Shown piece by piece: positions 24,557 to 36,676 of a stretch of 64,000 nt of DNA. How positions within the stretch are numbered: position 1 is the stretch's first letter; each line of letters starts with the position of its first letter. The DNA lies in assembly GCF_001723175.1 (NCBI RefSeq), contig NC_064655.1:3286001-3350000 (forward strand). The letters run 5' to 3'. Below the pieces are notes generated by a model that made no database searches, was not told where the DNA came from, and saw only the letters and a program-made list of their open reading frames with translations. This stretch comes from Penicillium oxalicum. Its lineage: Eukaryota; Ascomycota; Eurotiomycetes; Eurotiales; Aspergillaceae. The position numbers and the translations under genes were made by a program.

Positions 24557-24581
24557 ACAATTGAGTCGTGCCTGGCAGTGG

Positions 24582-24614
<33 letters not shown>

Positions 24615-25293
24615 GCAGACCCGCTGGAGGAGAGCCAGGGTCATCAGTAGGCACCACTTTGGATCTTACGGTTTTTCTGCATGCCCCGGTCAAATGGCAC
24701 TTATGAGGCAATGAACAGGGTTGTGTCATCTCCAATGTTTGGCCAGCGGATTGGTCGAGGATTAGGGCCTCTCAAAGACGGTCTTCAGCAATCTTATATG
24801 CGTTCGGTCGGTCCACAATATCTGACAATGTACTGTATCTCACTCTGCACTCTGCAACCTGCACTGTACTGCACCGTTAGACTGTTTTTTTGTTCAGATT
24901 CCTGGTCCACGCGGGGCTAATCCCGTAATTCCGCGGATTTAGCCGAGGTCCAGAACGAAGCGTCTCCGGTGTAAGACGGAAACACTGCGGTCATCACGAA
25001 CGATTGGAGTCAGCTTCTTCTGGGCTCGTATTGAATTGGAGTATGATTTTCGGGCCGGCTAGAACGGCATGCATCACCGCTTTTCTTGGCCCTTTTAGGG
25101 AGTCAGATGCCTCGCAGTAGTATGCGACCCTGGTACTACTGACCGTGAATGTGTAATCAGCACCTGTAAATAGACCACTGTGGATATTCATCTTGTCCCC
25201 CGCACTTTCTATAAGAGAAAATTGTCATGCTACCAAAGTGAATGCAGTTTCCACAATCCAGACACACTCTCATCGGCCGCATTTCAATGCATC
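24557..25293. other. Intergenic region
   Basis: Contains a T28 run just after the P450 stop, and the promoter of the MFS gene. No gene recognised. Confidence 0.6.
24587..24614. repeat. T28 homopolymer
   Basis: Uninterrupted run of about 28 T starting some 30 bp after the P450 stop codon. It could be a polymerase-slippage tract or the remnant poly(A) end, on the minus strand, of a retroposed sequence. Only the run itself is seen. Confidence 0.8.
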
Positions 25294-26774
25294 ATGGCCA
25301 AAGGTCCTTTTCCGCACGAAGACTCGGTGGGACTCGAGACTGTTTGCTCGAGCCCTGACGACACTACGAATTCCGAGCCTGAGCTTGAATCTGAGGCGGC
25401 GCGGAAGGCCCGTTTAGGCAGAAATATCCGTGCGTGTGCCCAAGTACTGGGAGCCTTCTTTGTGTGCTTCAATATCTGGTCAGTACTCAGCCCTACCGTG
25501 ACCGTCAATCTGCCCCCAGTTCACGTCCTAACAGACAGTTACTTGAAGGGGACTAAATTTCGCTTTTGGGTCGTTCCAGAGCTTCTACGCTCTCACTTAT
25601 ATCCCGTCTTCCTCATCATCCTCGATTTCTTGGGTCGGCACTTTCCAGTCATGGCTGATGATTGCGTGCGGTCTCATATCCGGGCCGCTTTTTGACATGG
25701 GTTTCTTCTGGTCTATGATGATTAGCGGCACCCTTCTCTCAGTGCTGGGCTTCATGATGCTGAGCTTGAGTAAGGAGTATTACGCAATCTTCTTGAGTCA
25801 GGGGATTACAATAGGGCTGGGCTTCGGTCTGCTTTACGTGCCAACTATTGCCTTGATCAGCCGAAGATTCTCTCGTAATCGCGCCGTTGCTCTCGGAGTG
25901 GCTACCAGCGGAGCCCCGGCGGGAGGCATCATCTACACTGTCATCTTCAATCAGCTCATAGCCAGGGTAGGCTTCGGTTGGACGGTGCGGGTGATGGCTT
26001 TTGTGATGCTCGCTTTTTTCATACTTGCAGCCTTGTTTCTCACATTGGAACCGAGTGTGGAAAATGATCAATCGACGGACAAACCACGACGACTCTTTGA
26101 TGCTCGAGCAATGAAGGACCTTCCTTTTTGGATTTTTTCCATCGCAAATTTCTTGATCTACCTCGGGTACATCACACCATACTATTACATACCCACATAT
26201 GCGCAGACACAACTTCACACGTCAAGGTCCACGGGGTCGTACATTCTGATGGGCTCGCAGGCGGCTTCCATCATTGGTCGTGTGCTGACAACCATCCTCG
26301 CCCATCGCCTTGGATCGATGGTTTCTTGGATTCTGTGTGGCATTTTATCGGGCGTCCTTTGTCTGAGCTGGATAAGTGCAAGCAGCATAGCCAGATTTGT
26401 GGTTTTTGTCGCATTCTATGGTAAGAGCTCTCTTTCACGTGTTGAAAATCAAGAAATTCAAGTTACTAACGAGACCAGGGGCAATCTCGGGTGCTTTGGT
26501 TCCTCTTCCTCCAAGTGTCTTTGCTCACGTTTGTCCGGACCCTGAATTGATAGGTACCTGGTTGGGAATGGCCCAGAGTATCAGTGGGTTTGCGTCTTTG
26601 ATAGGCTCACCAATCGCTGGGGCACTAGCTTCAATAAATTCTCAAGGGAGCGAAGACCTAAACTTCTTGGGGATTCAACTTTTCGGTGGAATTACCATGA
26701 CCCTAGGGGCTTGTTCATTATTTTTTTTGTGGTATCTTCTCTACACCCGCAGAGGAAAGAAGGGCTTGTTTTGA
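25294..26774 (+). CDS. MFS transporter, monocarboxylate (MCT) type
   Basis: Predicted 450-residue membrane transporter of the major facilitator superfamily, monocarboxylate-porter-like group, which in fungi often sits in metabolite gene clusters or moves small acids. Three exons fit: 25294-25478, 25549-26420 and 26479-26774 (1353 nt). The acidic N-terminal tail is followed by helix 1 (LGAFFVCFNIWG) and the MCT-type loop SISWVGTFQSWLM. Twelve helices in two blocks of six are separated by a charged loop around LTLEPSVENDQST, and the protein ends in YTRRGKKGLF. The first intron must be removed to keep the family alignment; reading straight through gives a wrong frame. It lies 0.7 kb downstream of the P450 on the same strand. 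Confidence 0.9.
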
Positions 26775-28438
26775 GCGGCATTGCATCATCAGGAAAACGG
26801 TTGACATGGCTTGCAAAAATAACGATTCAGGAATTGGCGATGTCATTCTTAGTGACAGAAAAACAAAAAAGTTCATATATAATCAAATGCAGCGAGCTAC
26901 ATCTCTGAGTGAGAGGGGCTATACACTTTAGATGGCTATCAATACATTTCAACCAGCGTGGTCGAAAATTAATTTCTTGTCTTGCTTGATATTGATGATT
27001 TATTTGGGGATCTTACCGCGTTTTGAACTCCGAAGGGTGTTAAAAGCTAACCTTGCTAACATTTCTGGAGCCACCAATGATAGTGGCAAAACTTACCTTT
27101 TTGGTGGCGGCCTAGGGCCAATCAGTACCTTTACCAGTTTCTTCTGTACGCTTCTAAGTAGAATGGTCACTATGATCTCCGTTCTTGCAAGCTTTGGTGA
27201 CCCACCTTGTAGCAATCTTTCTATCGCCGATCTTTGAACTATGCTGTCCGATCAGCTCTCGATAGTGGGTCAACTTCCACTATTTTGAGGAATAAGCTTG
27301 GCCTAGCCTTGTAATTATCCCCGTGTTCGGCTGTCCGACGGTCATAAGTTAGTAATCGAGCTGGTAAGGCTGGTCCACGAGTCCGTGAGCCGGAAGACTC
27401 GCGAGTAATTGCAAGGCCTAGATAAAGCTATTATAAACTTGTTGCAGTGGGAGATTTGGTTGCAAATCCTAAGGGTGGTGTATGGAAGGAGTGGGCATAG
27501 AAGGGAGGTTGCTGTTGGGCGGCCTGGGAGAAATCATCAGAGAGAAAATCGAGCCATCTTTCCTTCATCACGATATTTTGGACCGCGCATCGTTGGATAC
27601 CGCTCACAGGGGAAGATCCTGTCCTCCATAGAGTCTAGAATTTTTTGTAGCGTTGTAAGGGCGTGATAAGGACTGCAAAAAAGGGAAAATTGAGGACGTG
27701 CTTTCGTTCATTTGAATTGTGATTCGATAAAGCATCGAGGCCACGATATCTAAAACCCGAGGGACAGTTCTGAATAGCTCGAGGAGAAGACCACCGCAGA
27801 CGACAAAGACCAGCAGCACTAGGAAATCACATGAGTCATAACCGAAGGGCTAAAACTCTCACAGGGTCACTACCTGTGAACACCTAATACCTTCCCACTG
27901 TCCACTGAGTTAGGGCATTGGAGCGGAAGGACTTGGTCGGGATAAAAATTGCGATTCACGGATATTAATTCCATTCAATCTTGTATTCATCTTTCCCAAA
28001 AGTATTGGCAGACACAGGAGCGAGTGAGCTAAGTTGAATACCCAATTGATGACGGACATGCTCGAGAAAATTTCTCTAGACTTCTTACTCCCTCGAAGAT
28101 CGCCGGACGATCTATTGTGGGCAGTCTTCAAGTCAGGCCTGATTTCTACCTTCGTTTGTTCTGACACTATATCTCCCAGGTGCCTTTTAGTACAGCAGCG
28201 TTTCTGTGTAATTGAAATATGTTGCTAGTCAAAATACAATTGATCATTTTTCGAAGTTAACAAAGGTCAATTCTATTCTCTAGCACCGGAGGGTCGTTAC
28301 AAATCCAAATCCATTGAGCTAAATGATGAAAAAGAGCGCATGATCCCATTCATCACTAATAAAACAGGTTGAACAAAGTCCGGGTAGTGTCTCCCGCCTG
28401 GAACAGAGGCCGCGACCTCTGATCGAACAAAAAACCGC
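26775..28438. other. AT-rich gene-poor region
   Basis: No gene recognised; open frames are short and unconvincing. It contains a MITE-like inverted-repeat unit at 27299-27421 (listed separately). Composition differs from the flanking genes, which could reflect decayed repeats. Confidence 0.55.
27299..27421. repeat. MITE-like unit with imperfect terminal inverted repeats
   Basis: The left end contains GCCTTGTAATTA and the right end TAATTGCAAGGC, which are reverse complements at 11 of 12 positions, about 120 bp apart. The interior is GC-richer than the surroundings and has further short self-complementary pieces (CGAGTCTTCCGGCTCACGGACTCG region on the minus strand). No target-site duplication is obvious, so a small non-autonomous element is only one reading. 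Confidence 0.35.
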
Positions 28439-29209
28439 CTACCATGGGAGGGCCGAACCGTCATAGTTCTGGAAGGTACCACTGATGTGTCGAGAAGCAT
28501 TGTCGAGCGTTTTCACCATCGATGACACGCTCGTCTCAACAGAGATAGCGCCAACGTCCGAAAGCTTGACGCCCAATCCTTCCACGGCAGCAGCCGCAAG
28601 ATCTGTCTCAACCAAACCAGGATGGAAGACAAAGCTCGTCAACCAGGTCTCCTCAAAGTGAAGTCGGCGGATAAACCAGTTCAAAGCTGCCTTGCTTCCA
28701 CCATATGGGCTCATGTTCTGCGGAAAGCTCGCAAGAGCCTCCATCGATCCGATGGATCCAATCAGCGTTGAAATCGCGACAAAGATAGGCTGCTGAGACT
28801 TGCTAGCCTGTAGAAGGTCTGCAGTGGCTTGGAATAGCAGCACCGGGCCAGTTGTATTCACCGCCAAATGTTTCGCGATGTTGGTCGCTGAGGTTCGGCG
28901 GACAGTATCGCCACCGACAGAGATTCCGGCATTGGCGATCACGACGTCGAGGTAGGATATGCCATGTTCTGCCTGAAGTAAAGCCACTGCTTCTGCAGCG
29001 TCGGTCTCAACTGCCGAGTCAAGTTTGACGGTGATCAACTTGGTGCCGGCGCCTTTGGGAAGGTCTTGAAGGCTTCTTGATGATTCGCTCGACAGGTCTC
29101 GAACCGCCGCGATGACCAGTGTTTCAGACCTTTGGAGGAAGGTCCTTACAAAGCCTCGTCCAATGCCCCGGTTTGCACCGGTAACAAGATAGGTAGTTGG
29201 CGCGCTCAT
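28439..29209 (-). CDS. Short-chain dehydrogenase/reductase, norsolorinate-ketoreductase-like
   Basis: Predicted 256-residue cytosolic NAD(P)H-dependent reductase of the classical SDR family, in the group commonly annotated after the aflatoxin ketoreductase Nor-1/AflD; the actual substrate is unknown. It is a single exon. The cofactor motif is TYLVTGANRGIGRG at the N-terminus, followed by VIANAGIS, the catalytic Ser in VAISTLIGSIGS and the Tyr/Lys pair in SPYGGSKAALN; VFHPGLVETDLA follows. Length is normal for the family. The start at 29209 was chosen because it opens 3 residues before TYLVTG; the open frame continues upstream only through a TA-repeat leader. It is convergent with the MFS gene across a gene-poor 1.7 kb. 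Confidence 0.9.
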   Translation of the reverse strand: MSAPTTYLVTGANRGIGRGFVRTFLQRSETLVIAAVRDLSSESSRSLQDLPKGAGTKLITVKLDSAVETDAAEAVALLQAEHGISYLDVVIANAGISVGGDTVRRTSATNIAKHLAVNTTGPVLLFQATADLLQASKSQQPIFVAISTLIGSIGSMEALASFPQNMSPYGGSKAALNWFIRRLHFEETWLTSFVFHPGLVETDLAAAAVEGLGVKLSDVGAISVETSVSSMVKTLDNASRHISGTFQNYDGSALPW

Positions 29210-29333
29210 TGCGATGGGCAAGTGCTGGAATTTGGCGGAAGGAAGAAAAGAAAATGGAAAAAGGTTCTTTGATGAGTGGATGAAGCAGATAAAGATGTGA
29301 TACTGAACATGAATATCGAAAGAGATCTCTGGA

Positions 29334-29356
29334 ATATATATATATATATATATATA
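29334..29356. repeat. (TA)n microsatellite in the SDR upstream region
   Basis: Eleven to twelve TA units about 125 bp upstream of the SDR start codon. This is where a TATA element or 5' leader would lie. Confidence 0.85.
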
Positions 29357-32300
29357 CGTATCTCCAAACAATGAAAAAACTGCCTGTACGCCTTGGGAGG
29401 TCTCGTCCATCCATGCCTACAACTTCCCTCGCCGAGGCCAGATGGATCTCGCCGACTCCGATCCAAGGGATGATGAATGATCTTTCCCGATCACACCACC
29501 ACTCAGCCCAGCTCGACTCAGCCTCCAGACCCAAGGATCACTTGCGAGTGGAAGTGCCGCTTGCGCGTTGTTTGGGGCTACATAGTCCGTGGCTCTCTCG
29601 TCCGGCTGGCCGGTCCATTCCGGGTGTTGAGCGGCAGGCGTAGACGCTGACAAAGCCAACTTGGAAAAGCCGCCCCGTGGATCAGATCAAGTGATTTGCC
29701 CGATTGATCGGCGGATGAGTGATCCGACCGCGGGTATGTTTCAAAGCTTGCCGTCGGTGAAGAATTCAAGGCTACCGAGCTCTGTTTTCGCGAATCTCTG
29801 GTGCCGTGCCAAACCCCTGCTGGTGCCTGCTTGCAAGCGTCTCACACGTTGCATTTCCACACAAAGTGGACCCATATGTTGATCGATGGCTCGTGAAGGC
29901 CTCGCAAAAGGGGCCGCTGGCACGCTTCATCGACTAGAAATTTAGTTCCAGAATCTCGCGGTGAACTTTGAAAATTCAGCCTTTTCTTGGATCGAAGAAA
30001 AGTTTCAGAAATTTAGAGCATGTCTCTAATCTGTGCTGGATTGTCTCTCAAGCACTCGCAGGTACCGCCGACCTGTCTTCTCTTGCGGTTCAAAACGGCT
30101 TCGCCTCCCGTCCTCTACCTCTGCAGAGAGCTTGAATGCGATGCAGGGCTCATCGTCATGCGTAAACAGTAAGGCCTGGTAGCTATTGAGAGCCTCAAAG
30201 CAATTAAGTTGGGTAGATTTGAATCTCAACTTCCCCAATAAAGCCACATAAGCGGCGCTACGCAGCGATTAGACACGATAGAGAGACGGAGACTATAGGT
30301 ACACACTTGTCATGCTAAGACTAGGGTACCGACGAGTCACACATCTCGACTACGATCTACATGATCAATTGAAAGCCCATGCAAACGTAGCTGGGCGGTT
30401 TTGGATCCGGCGGTAACGATACACCGTCAAAGAGGTCAAGCGAGAATCCCAAGGCCAGAACTTGACCACATAGACGGGCTGAAAATGGACGAAGAAAGAG
30501 GTCCTTGTGGAGCGACAACAACGTGATTCTTAGGGGAGCCTTGTGTGTTTCAGAATCACAACTCGGGCTTGTCAATTGATGAAACCATATCTGTTCATCG
30601 ACACTACCTTATATGACAAATATCCTAGTCATGCCCAAGTACGTGCCTTTTCACTCTTCTCTTTTTTTAGCTGTTTTGGACAGCTTAAATGGAGCTCTAG
30701 ACCAACTGCGTAGCGGCTAATTTAACGCGAATTAATGAAATTGGCCCGTGAGGGCGCTTGTTCTGGCTAAGACAAGGTCACGTTAGAGTGAAGCAAGCGA
30801 CGACAATAATCAACTGTGGCACCGTGACAACCTGTCATCCCAAATACTGGAGAAGACTAGTGTGTCCAACTCCTCACCATGATTCATGGCATCGAGACAG
30901 CTCTTGGCCATCAAAAGGATGCGTCTGCGTCGGGAACGGACGCTGGATTCACAGAAAGGAAGGCTCTTCCAGTGACCACGACTACGGAGGCGGATGGAGA
31001 GATAAATTTTCTCCTCGTGGGTACCACGGATGATGTTTGTGAGAATCTCGACCCTCGACGTTCGCAAAGGTCCTTAATGCGAATTTGTTCTGTGGTCGGG
31101 GAGTTTGGAGGAGGAGGATCGTCTTTCAAGAGGATGAATCCTGGCAGAAAGGAGGAGATATGGCAGTAACCAGACGTTTTTAATCCGTGTTTTGACGAGT
31201 TGAGCGAGCAAAACGGGTTTGGAGCCCGAATACGCGTACCCAACAACACCCACCCACGATCACCTGGTCCGTGTATACGCGTATAGCTCTCAAGGCAAGC
31301 GACCCACTTGCGTATCTTCACCCGAATACATATCATTTCACCAGAAGATAAGCTATAGCCACGTAAACCATAGGGGGAGTCAAGCTGCGCCAATGTGGGC
31401 TAGTTTAACATTAAAGAATACGCAAATATGGATATCTAATTCGTGCGTTGAACAGGTTCCGATGGGCTCCTACCTCTAAACAACCTGGATGAGGTCTGTG
31501 CATTAGTTGTGTACTCGGGATTAGCCGACGCAGTTGATATTGGTACCTGTCGGGAGACCAGTCAATTGATCTCGCTCAACAATTTGCTTTACCTGCATTG
31601 CTTGAGAGTCGTCATGAGGGCTCCAGTTCGCTTTTCGAGATCAACCTTGAAGTTAATAAAAGCCACATCCTACTGAAACTCTGGGCATTAGTGAGAATAT
31701 GAGAACATGGCTAATATCGACACCCAGTCACATTGATTAACACTACACTTTGGCTCAAAGGAAACTCTTCCATGTGTAGATCTCGGGGTGTTTAATTTGA
31801 TAGAAGCGTACGTGAGCCTCTTCAGAGTCGAGAGAGATGCCTGATATCTCCTCGGCTGTACCTTACATCACAGTTGCCTGGACCCGAGGATGAGATCTGG
31901 AAAAGTTGGAACAAACGACCGCTTATACCTTGAGATTCACTTACAATAAGAATTTGGCCATGATCCGCGGAGACATTATTCATTATTCTAGCTGACGGAT
32001 TGAATCGCGTCTCAAACTCAGCGCTCTTGGGCATCAAAGATTAATTGACAGTTTCGCGGCTGCAATGTAACCGACGAGGAAATTCTTTCGCAGAGTGTTC
32101 GATCCGGAATAAAATCCCTTCAACAAAAGAACGGGATGGCGACGGAGATTACGAGAAAATTCTCTGAGTGCATCCAAGTTGAAGGGCGAAGTTCTGCAGT
32201 TTTTTGTTTCAGTAGTCCATCCAAGCACAAGCTGTCTTGCAAGCGGCTCTATACGCGTATTCGGGCGACCCACAGGCTCCAGAACGGGCCCTCAGTACCC

Positions 32301-32550
32301 AGGAGCCTATTTTCGGGGTCACTGATACCAGAAAAGATCATTTTGATAGCAGGCCCGCGTACCAAAACTGCAGCATGATGTTTCAGGGATCTCTTATAGA
32401 CCTGGATTTCCAAATTTAGGAGATTCTCTGGTCGAGTATTTCAAGATCTTCAAGGGCCTTCCCTTTCAAACTCCTAAAGTGCCCCAGCTTCCAAATCTAC
32501 CTCCTCAATCCTCCTCATCTCGATTTTTCTTTTAAATCTTCAGACTCTCT

Positions 32551-32600
32551 CCTCCTCCTCCTCCTCCTCCTCCTCCTCCTCCTCCTCCTCCTCCTCCTCC
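32551..32600 (+). repeat. (CCT)n microsatellite followed by TTC and ATC repeats
   Basis: About 16-17 CCT units, then short TTC and ATC runs to 32625, ending 87-111 bp before the RTA1 start codon. Pyrimidine-rich tracts like this are common in fungal core promoters and 5' leaders. Confidence 0.9.
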
Positions 32601-32711
32601 TTCTTCTTTATCATCATCATCATCCTCCGTAGCTCATTCATCATATTTTGCAGCTTCCATTTATCGTGCACCCATCTCCCAATACTTTTGGCAATCAATC
32701 GACTCACGAGA

Positions 32712-33600
32712 ATGCAACAAATTGTTCCTCGAAAATATACCTTTTGGTATTACACTCCATCACTTCCCGCCGCAGTGATCTTCTTGCTTGCATACATCGC
32801 CTTGACCGGGCTTCATTCCTGGAAGATGTTCAAAGCCAAAGTCTGGTTTTGTATTCCATTCACATGCGGTGGCATTTGTGCGGTTCCCCGACCAGGATTG
32901 CTCGCAGCTGGTCCCAGACGCTAACGGTATATGCTTAGTCGAAATTATTGGCTATATCGGTCGCACAAAAGCCCACAGCGACACCACATCGATGGGACCC
33001 TATATCTTACAGAGCATCTTCATCCTTCTCGCACCATCGCTCTTCGCCGCCTCCATCTACATGGTTTTCGGGCGTCTCATTCGCCAAGTTGAGGGAGAAC
33101 ACCTTTCTGTGATCCGTATCTCCCGGTTGACTAAGACCTTTGTCTGGTTCGATGTACTCTCTTTCGTCATCCAAGGCAACTCATCTGGTCTCTCGGTGAT
33201 GGGGTACGACACCGGAGCAAAGATTGTAGTCGTTGCGGGTCTGGTCATCCAACTCATCTCCTTTGGCGCTTTCTGGATATCCGCCCTAGTATTCGAGAGA
33301 CGCATCCGCCGCAGCCCTACGCCCAAATCTCTTCTTCCGGGCAATACGTGGAAGACGACTTTGAAGATGCTTTATGCAGTCAGTGCCCTGATCATTATCC
33401 GCTCAATCTTCCGCATTTTTGAATACGTGCTGGGAAACGATGGATATCTCTTGCAGCACGAATGGACAGGCTATATCTTTGATGCCGTACCCATGGTGGC
33501 TGTCATGATCATATACCTCGTTTGGTATCCCAGTCATGTCACAGCCACAGGTGATTTTACCGGCAGTCTACCCCTTGCGCAGGCCTATTCGAATCTCTGA
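32712..33600 (+). CDS. RTA1-family seven-helix membrane protein
   Basis: Predicted 275-residue membrane protein of the RTA1 family (Rta1/Rsb1/Rtm1), linked in yeast to lipid translocation and resistance to 7-aminocholesterol, sphingoid bases or molasses toxins. Two exons, 32712-32877 and 32939-33600 (828 nt), join as GGI|FEIIGYIGR, the family hallmark. That splice uses a GTGCGG donor. Further hallmarks are the segments around YILQSIFILLAPSLFAASIY, FVWFDVLSFVIQGNSSGLSV, LIIIRSIFRIFEYVLG and HEWTGYIFDAVPM. Seven helices can be counted. The short C-terminal tail lacks known sorting signals. A transport or stress role is known for relatives only. Confidence 0.9.
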
Positions 33601-35164
33601 TCTGCCTCAGGCGGAGCGAAGTGTCCTCGCACACGTCTCTTTCTTGGTTCTCCACCATGTTCTAGGTCGTTCTGATCTCATTTCATTCTCCTGTCAACTG
33701 TCTTTTTGTTTCCTTTCTGCATCGAGGACAATGACTGGACCGTTGAGATTTTGTTTGAGTTCAAGAACAATATTTCATTCAGACAATTTTCCTGCAAAGA
33801 TCTTTCATTTCTTCTAATAAACCTCTTATCTAGAAAAGCTTGTGACAAATGTTTGACTTCTTTCCCTTACCACCATCCCCCCACCTCCCCTTCCTCCGGC
33901 ACTGTGCGCATGTCTCATCCTCAGGGCTGAGTCCACAACGATCCGGTCTGGCAGTTTTGATCGCTTTTTATTGCTTATCCAGGCCTGGCCCATGGTCGAC
34001 CACGTGGACTGCTAATTCCTGAAGCTCATGACATGAGCAAAGACCACGGAGCACAGGCTAATCGGTACTCCCTTGGCAATGGGGAAAGAGTCTTTTAGTG
34101 AAGAAACCGCCCGAGCCCGCTGAAATAATTGAAGAATCGTCGTGTATCTATTAAGGAAATTAATTTAATCTGACTCGAAAGAATAATCTTTGGGATTCCA
34201 AAACCGTGGCTTGGTGCTCAAGTATTGCTGGACCTTGTCGGTGTACATTCCGCTTAGCTAATCTAAAATAAAAATCGATGATACTTGCTTTGATCTTAAA
34301 TAAGGTCTGAGATTTCCGACGAGCCCTAAATCGATGAGGCCCGACTTGAATTAGTGAGTGCTGCTGTCGACGAGCTCTGGGGCTTCAAATTGAAGAATGT
34401 ATGCAAGCAGTGTGGCGGGGCGGCTGCGGAGACCACTGCGTGGCAATAATTTTCCAGTATTGAAGGCTACTAGGCGGTGTGTCCCACCAGGACCCTAGCT
34501 AAGGCCAAATTGATATGATTGGCCTATATCATCTATGCCTCGGGCAGAACTTGACATCGAAATTAAAACGACAATCTGCGCTGCGAAATTGATGTTCAAA
34601 ATATTCTTCAGATTTGATTGGGAATTCTAAGACATAGGGCAGCGCTATCTGGAAATTCAACACCCCTAGTGGAAAGAGACCAGACGATTCTCACTCGGGA
34701 GATCGGTGGAATCCACAAGCGGGGAAGAGTAAAACCCGGGTACGATCCCAGCGGGGCTGGGGGTCCATCTGCACTGTGGATGGTTGGAGGCGAGAAAAGC
34801 GGAAGCGGAATGATGAGTGATCACGCCGACCCGACCCACCGAAAAAAGCAGGTGAAATTGTGGGCTCCCACGGGTATGTTGACGTCTCCATCCAGTAGAT
34901 CGTCATGGATGCGGCCGAGCTTGAGAAATTTTGACCTCGCAAGGGCCAGTGTTTGCTGTTTGTCCGGCCAAATGATGTGGTGGACCGGTAGGTTCCACGC
35001 CAACTCGCACCGGTTTACCCAGATAAGCCAATTTCTCGGTCGATCGCGCAACGTTGACTGATGGTCACCTTCTTGGATAATCAGGTCTCTTTTTGGGGGA
35101 TCTAACCCGACATACGACGCCTCATCTACCTCACAAACTGACCTCTGATCACAGAAACCTCGTT
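33601..35164. other. Intergenic region
   Basis: 3' flank of RTA1 and promoter of the bZIP gene. The portion 34080-34620 is AT-rich and may contain decayed repeat sequence. No gene recognised. Confidence 0.55.
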
Positions 35165-36676
35165 ATGAGCCGACAAAGCCCACTATGGCCGTCTAGCGAC
35201 CCGTCTTCCTGTGATTGGGATGAATACGGTAGACGCAAATCGACATTCGAGCCCAGTAACCCAGCCATGCCAGAGATGGCCACAGATATCACCTCGTTGC
35301 TCTCAGCGCAGTCTTATCTTCTGCCGGAACCCTCTTGGGCACAAAATTCTCAAAGCAGTACACCATCACCGGGTGACAGCGGCTTCGTCCTGGAGCTCGA
35401 ATCTGCAAATTATCGGAATCCCCCAAACCAGCCTGATCCCTCCAAGCTGAAAACACCACGAGTACAGAGACGCCAGCAACGCGGGCGCCAGAAGGTCGCG
35501 TCGGTAAAGGGCCAAGAAGGAGACGATCATCACGAAAACCCCACAGAGGTTCGAAGAGCATTGGTCGACCTGGTGTGTACGGTGAGTGTGCTAACCTCGC
35601 TCCGTGTGACAGCGTCGTCGCATACAAACTCGCATGGCCCAACGTGCATATCGTTCACGACAACAAGCTTTGACCGACGGTCTCAAGAGCCGTATCTCCG
35701 AGTTAGAATCTTCACTAGATAAGATGAGCTCTGCTATGCTGTCTTTCAGTGAACAGCTGGTCCAAAGTGGCGTGCTTCGGTCACAGCCCGCATTGACAGC
35801 GAATATGCGCGACGCGATGAAAATCTTTTTGACTACGGCATCGGACGCGAGCCTGGGCGACGAGTCAAGCTTTCCGGTCAATTCAACGCAGACAGATGAC
35901 AAAATCCTTGCCTCACAACCACTGCCAGCGACCATCCATTCGTCAGCTCACATTGGTCTCCGTCAGTCTCTTGGTTTGCCTCTGAATGGCACTCAATCAC
36001 ATCAATACGACACGATAGTCCTGCCCCAGACGGTCAATCCATTGGGCACATCCCTGATAGAGGTTTCCAAATTCACGCAGAGACTCCACGAAGCCGCTCT
36101 CTACCAGGGCTATATCGCTTTGTCCACTCCTTCTATCAGCTTGGGTCAACTCCAATGGTCCTTTGGGTTCAATCTCAGTATGATGAGTCGCGAGCGTCTG
36201 ACGTCATTCTTCAAAGCGGAGCTCTACGCACAAGTAAGCAAAAGGCCGCTCAACGGATGGGAGGAGGTGCCTTTCTTCAGGTTGGGGGGTGCGGGAACTC
36301 ATTATCCCCTTGAGAGCAATGAGTCATTCCTCCGCCCTTATCAGAAATGGGGCACTGTGGAGGACCCGTTGCCTTTGGTCACGGCAGATCTTCGTGCTCA
36401 GCTTCAGGGAGATTGGTTTGATTTGTACGACCTGGAGGGTTATATCCGAGAAAAGAATGTGCTTTTAGTCGTGTCGGCTGGCGAGCCAGTCAAATTCTCG
36501 GAGGTGCAGATAACTGTTCATGCGCAACGGTTTATGACGAGTAAGTCGGGCCCTAATTCGTGAAGGCTGCTCTGACCGGAATAGCCTTGATCAGCAGGGG
36601 CGTCTGCCTGGGTCGGACACCGGGATTTCAACGCGAGGATGTAGAGCGGGCCCTGCTCTTGTCGGCAGTCAAATGA
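35165..36676 (+). CDS. bZIP transcription factor
   Basis: Predicted 478-residue nuclear regulator. Three exons fit: 35165-35581, 35613-36540 and 36585-36676 (1437 nt). The basic region, encoded at the start of exon 2, is RRRIQTRMAQRAYRSRQQ, of the N/T-x-x-A-Q-R-A-Y/F-R type seen in fungal AP-1-like and related factors, followed by a short leucine-zipper-like heptad stretch (LKSRISELESSLDKMSSAM). The C-terminal half has the conserved but functionally undefined region seen in fungal bZIP proteins, ending LISRGVCLGRTPGFQREDVE. That ending appears only if a third exon is used after a GTAAGT donor at 36541; reading straight on gives a spurious SKSGPNS end. The ATG at 35165 was chosen; the frame extends upstream without an ATG. 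Targets are unknown. Confidence 0.88.

Larger units (their letters stand above)
29210..32711. other. Long intergenic region
   Basis: About 3.5 kb between the SDR and the RTA1 gene. It holds the SDR promoter with a TA repeat, several TACGCGTA-type sites (31231, 31273, 32252), a 15-nt inverted repeat described in the findings, and the pyrimidine-rich leader of the RTA1 gene. A 96-codon frame at 30879-31169 was considered and not called. Confidence 0.5.

Noticed and set aside
30879..31169. 96-codon ATG-initiated frame
   Set aside because: Composition is passable, but there is no family, signal peptide or conserved motif, and a longer frame overlaps on the other strand. It cannot be supported without expression data.
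34618..35061. 147-codon open frame upstream of the bZIP gene
   Set aside because: Overlaps a frame on the opposite strand and resembles nothing; most likely promoter sequence.
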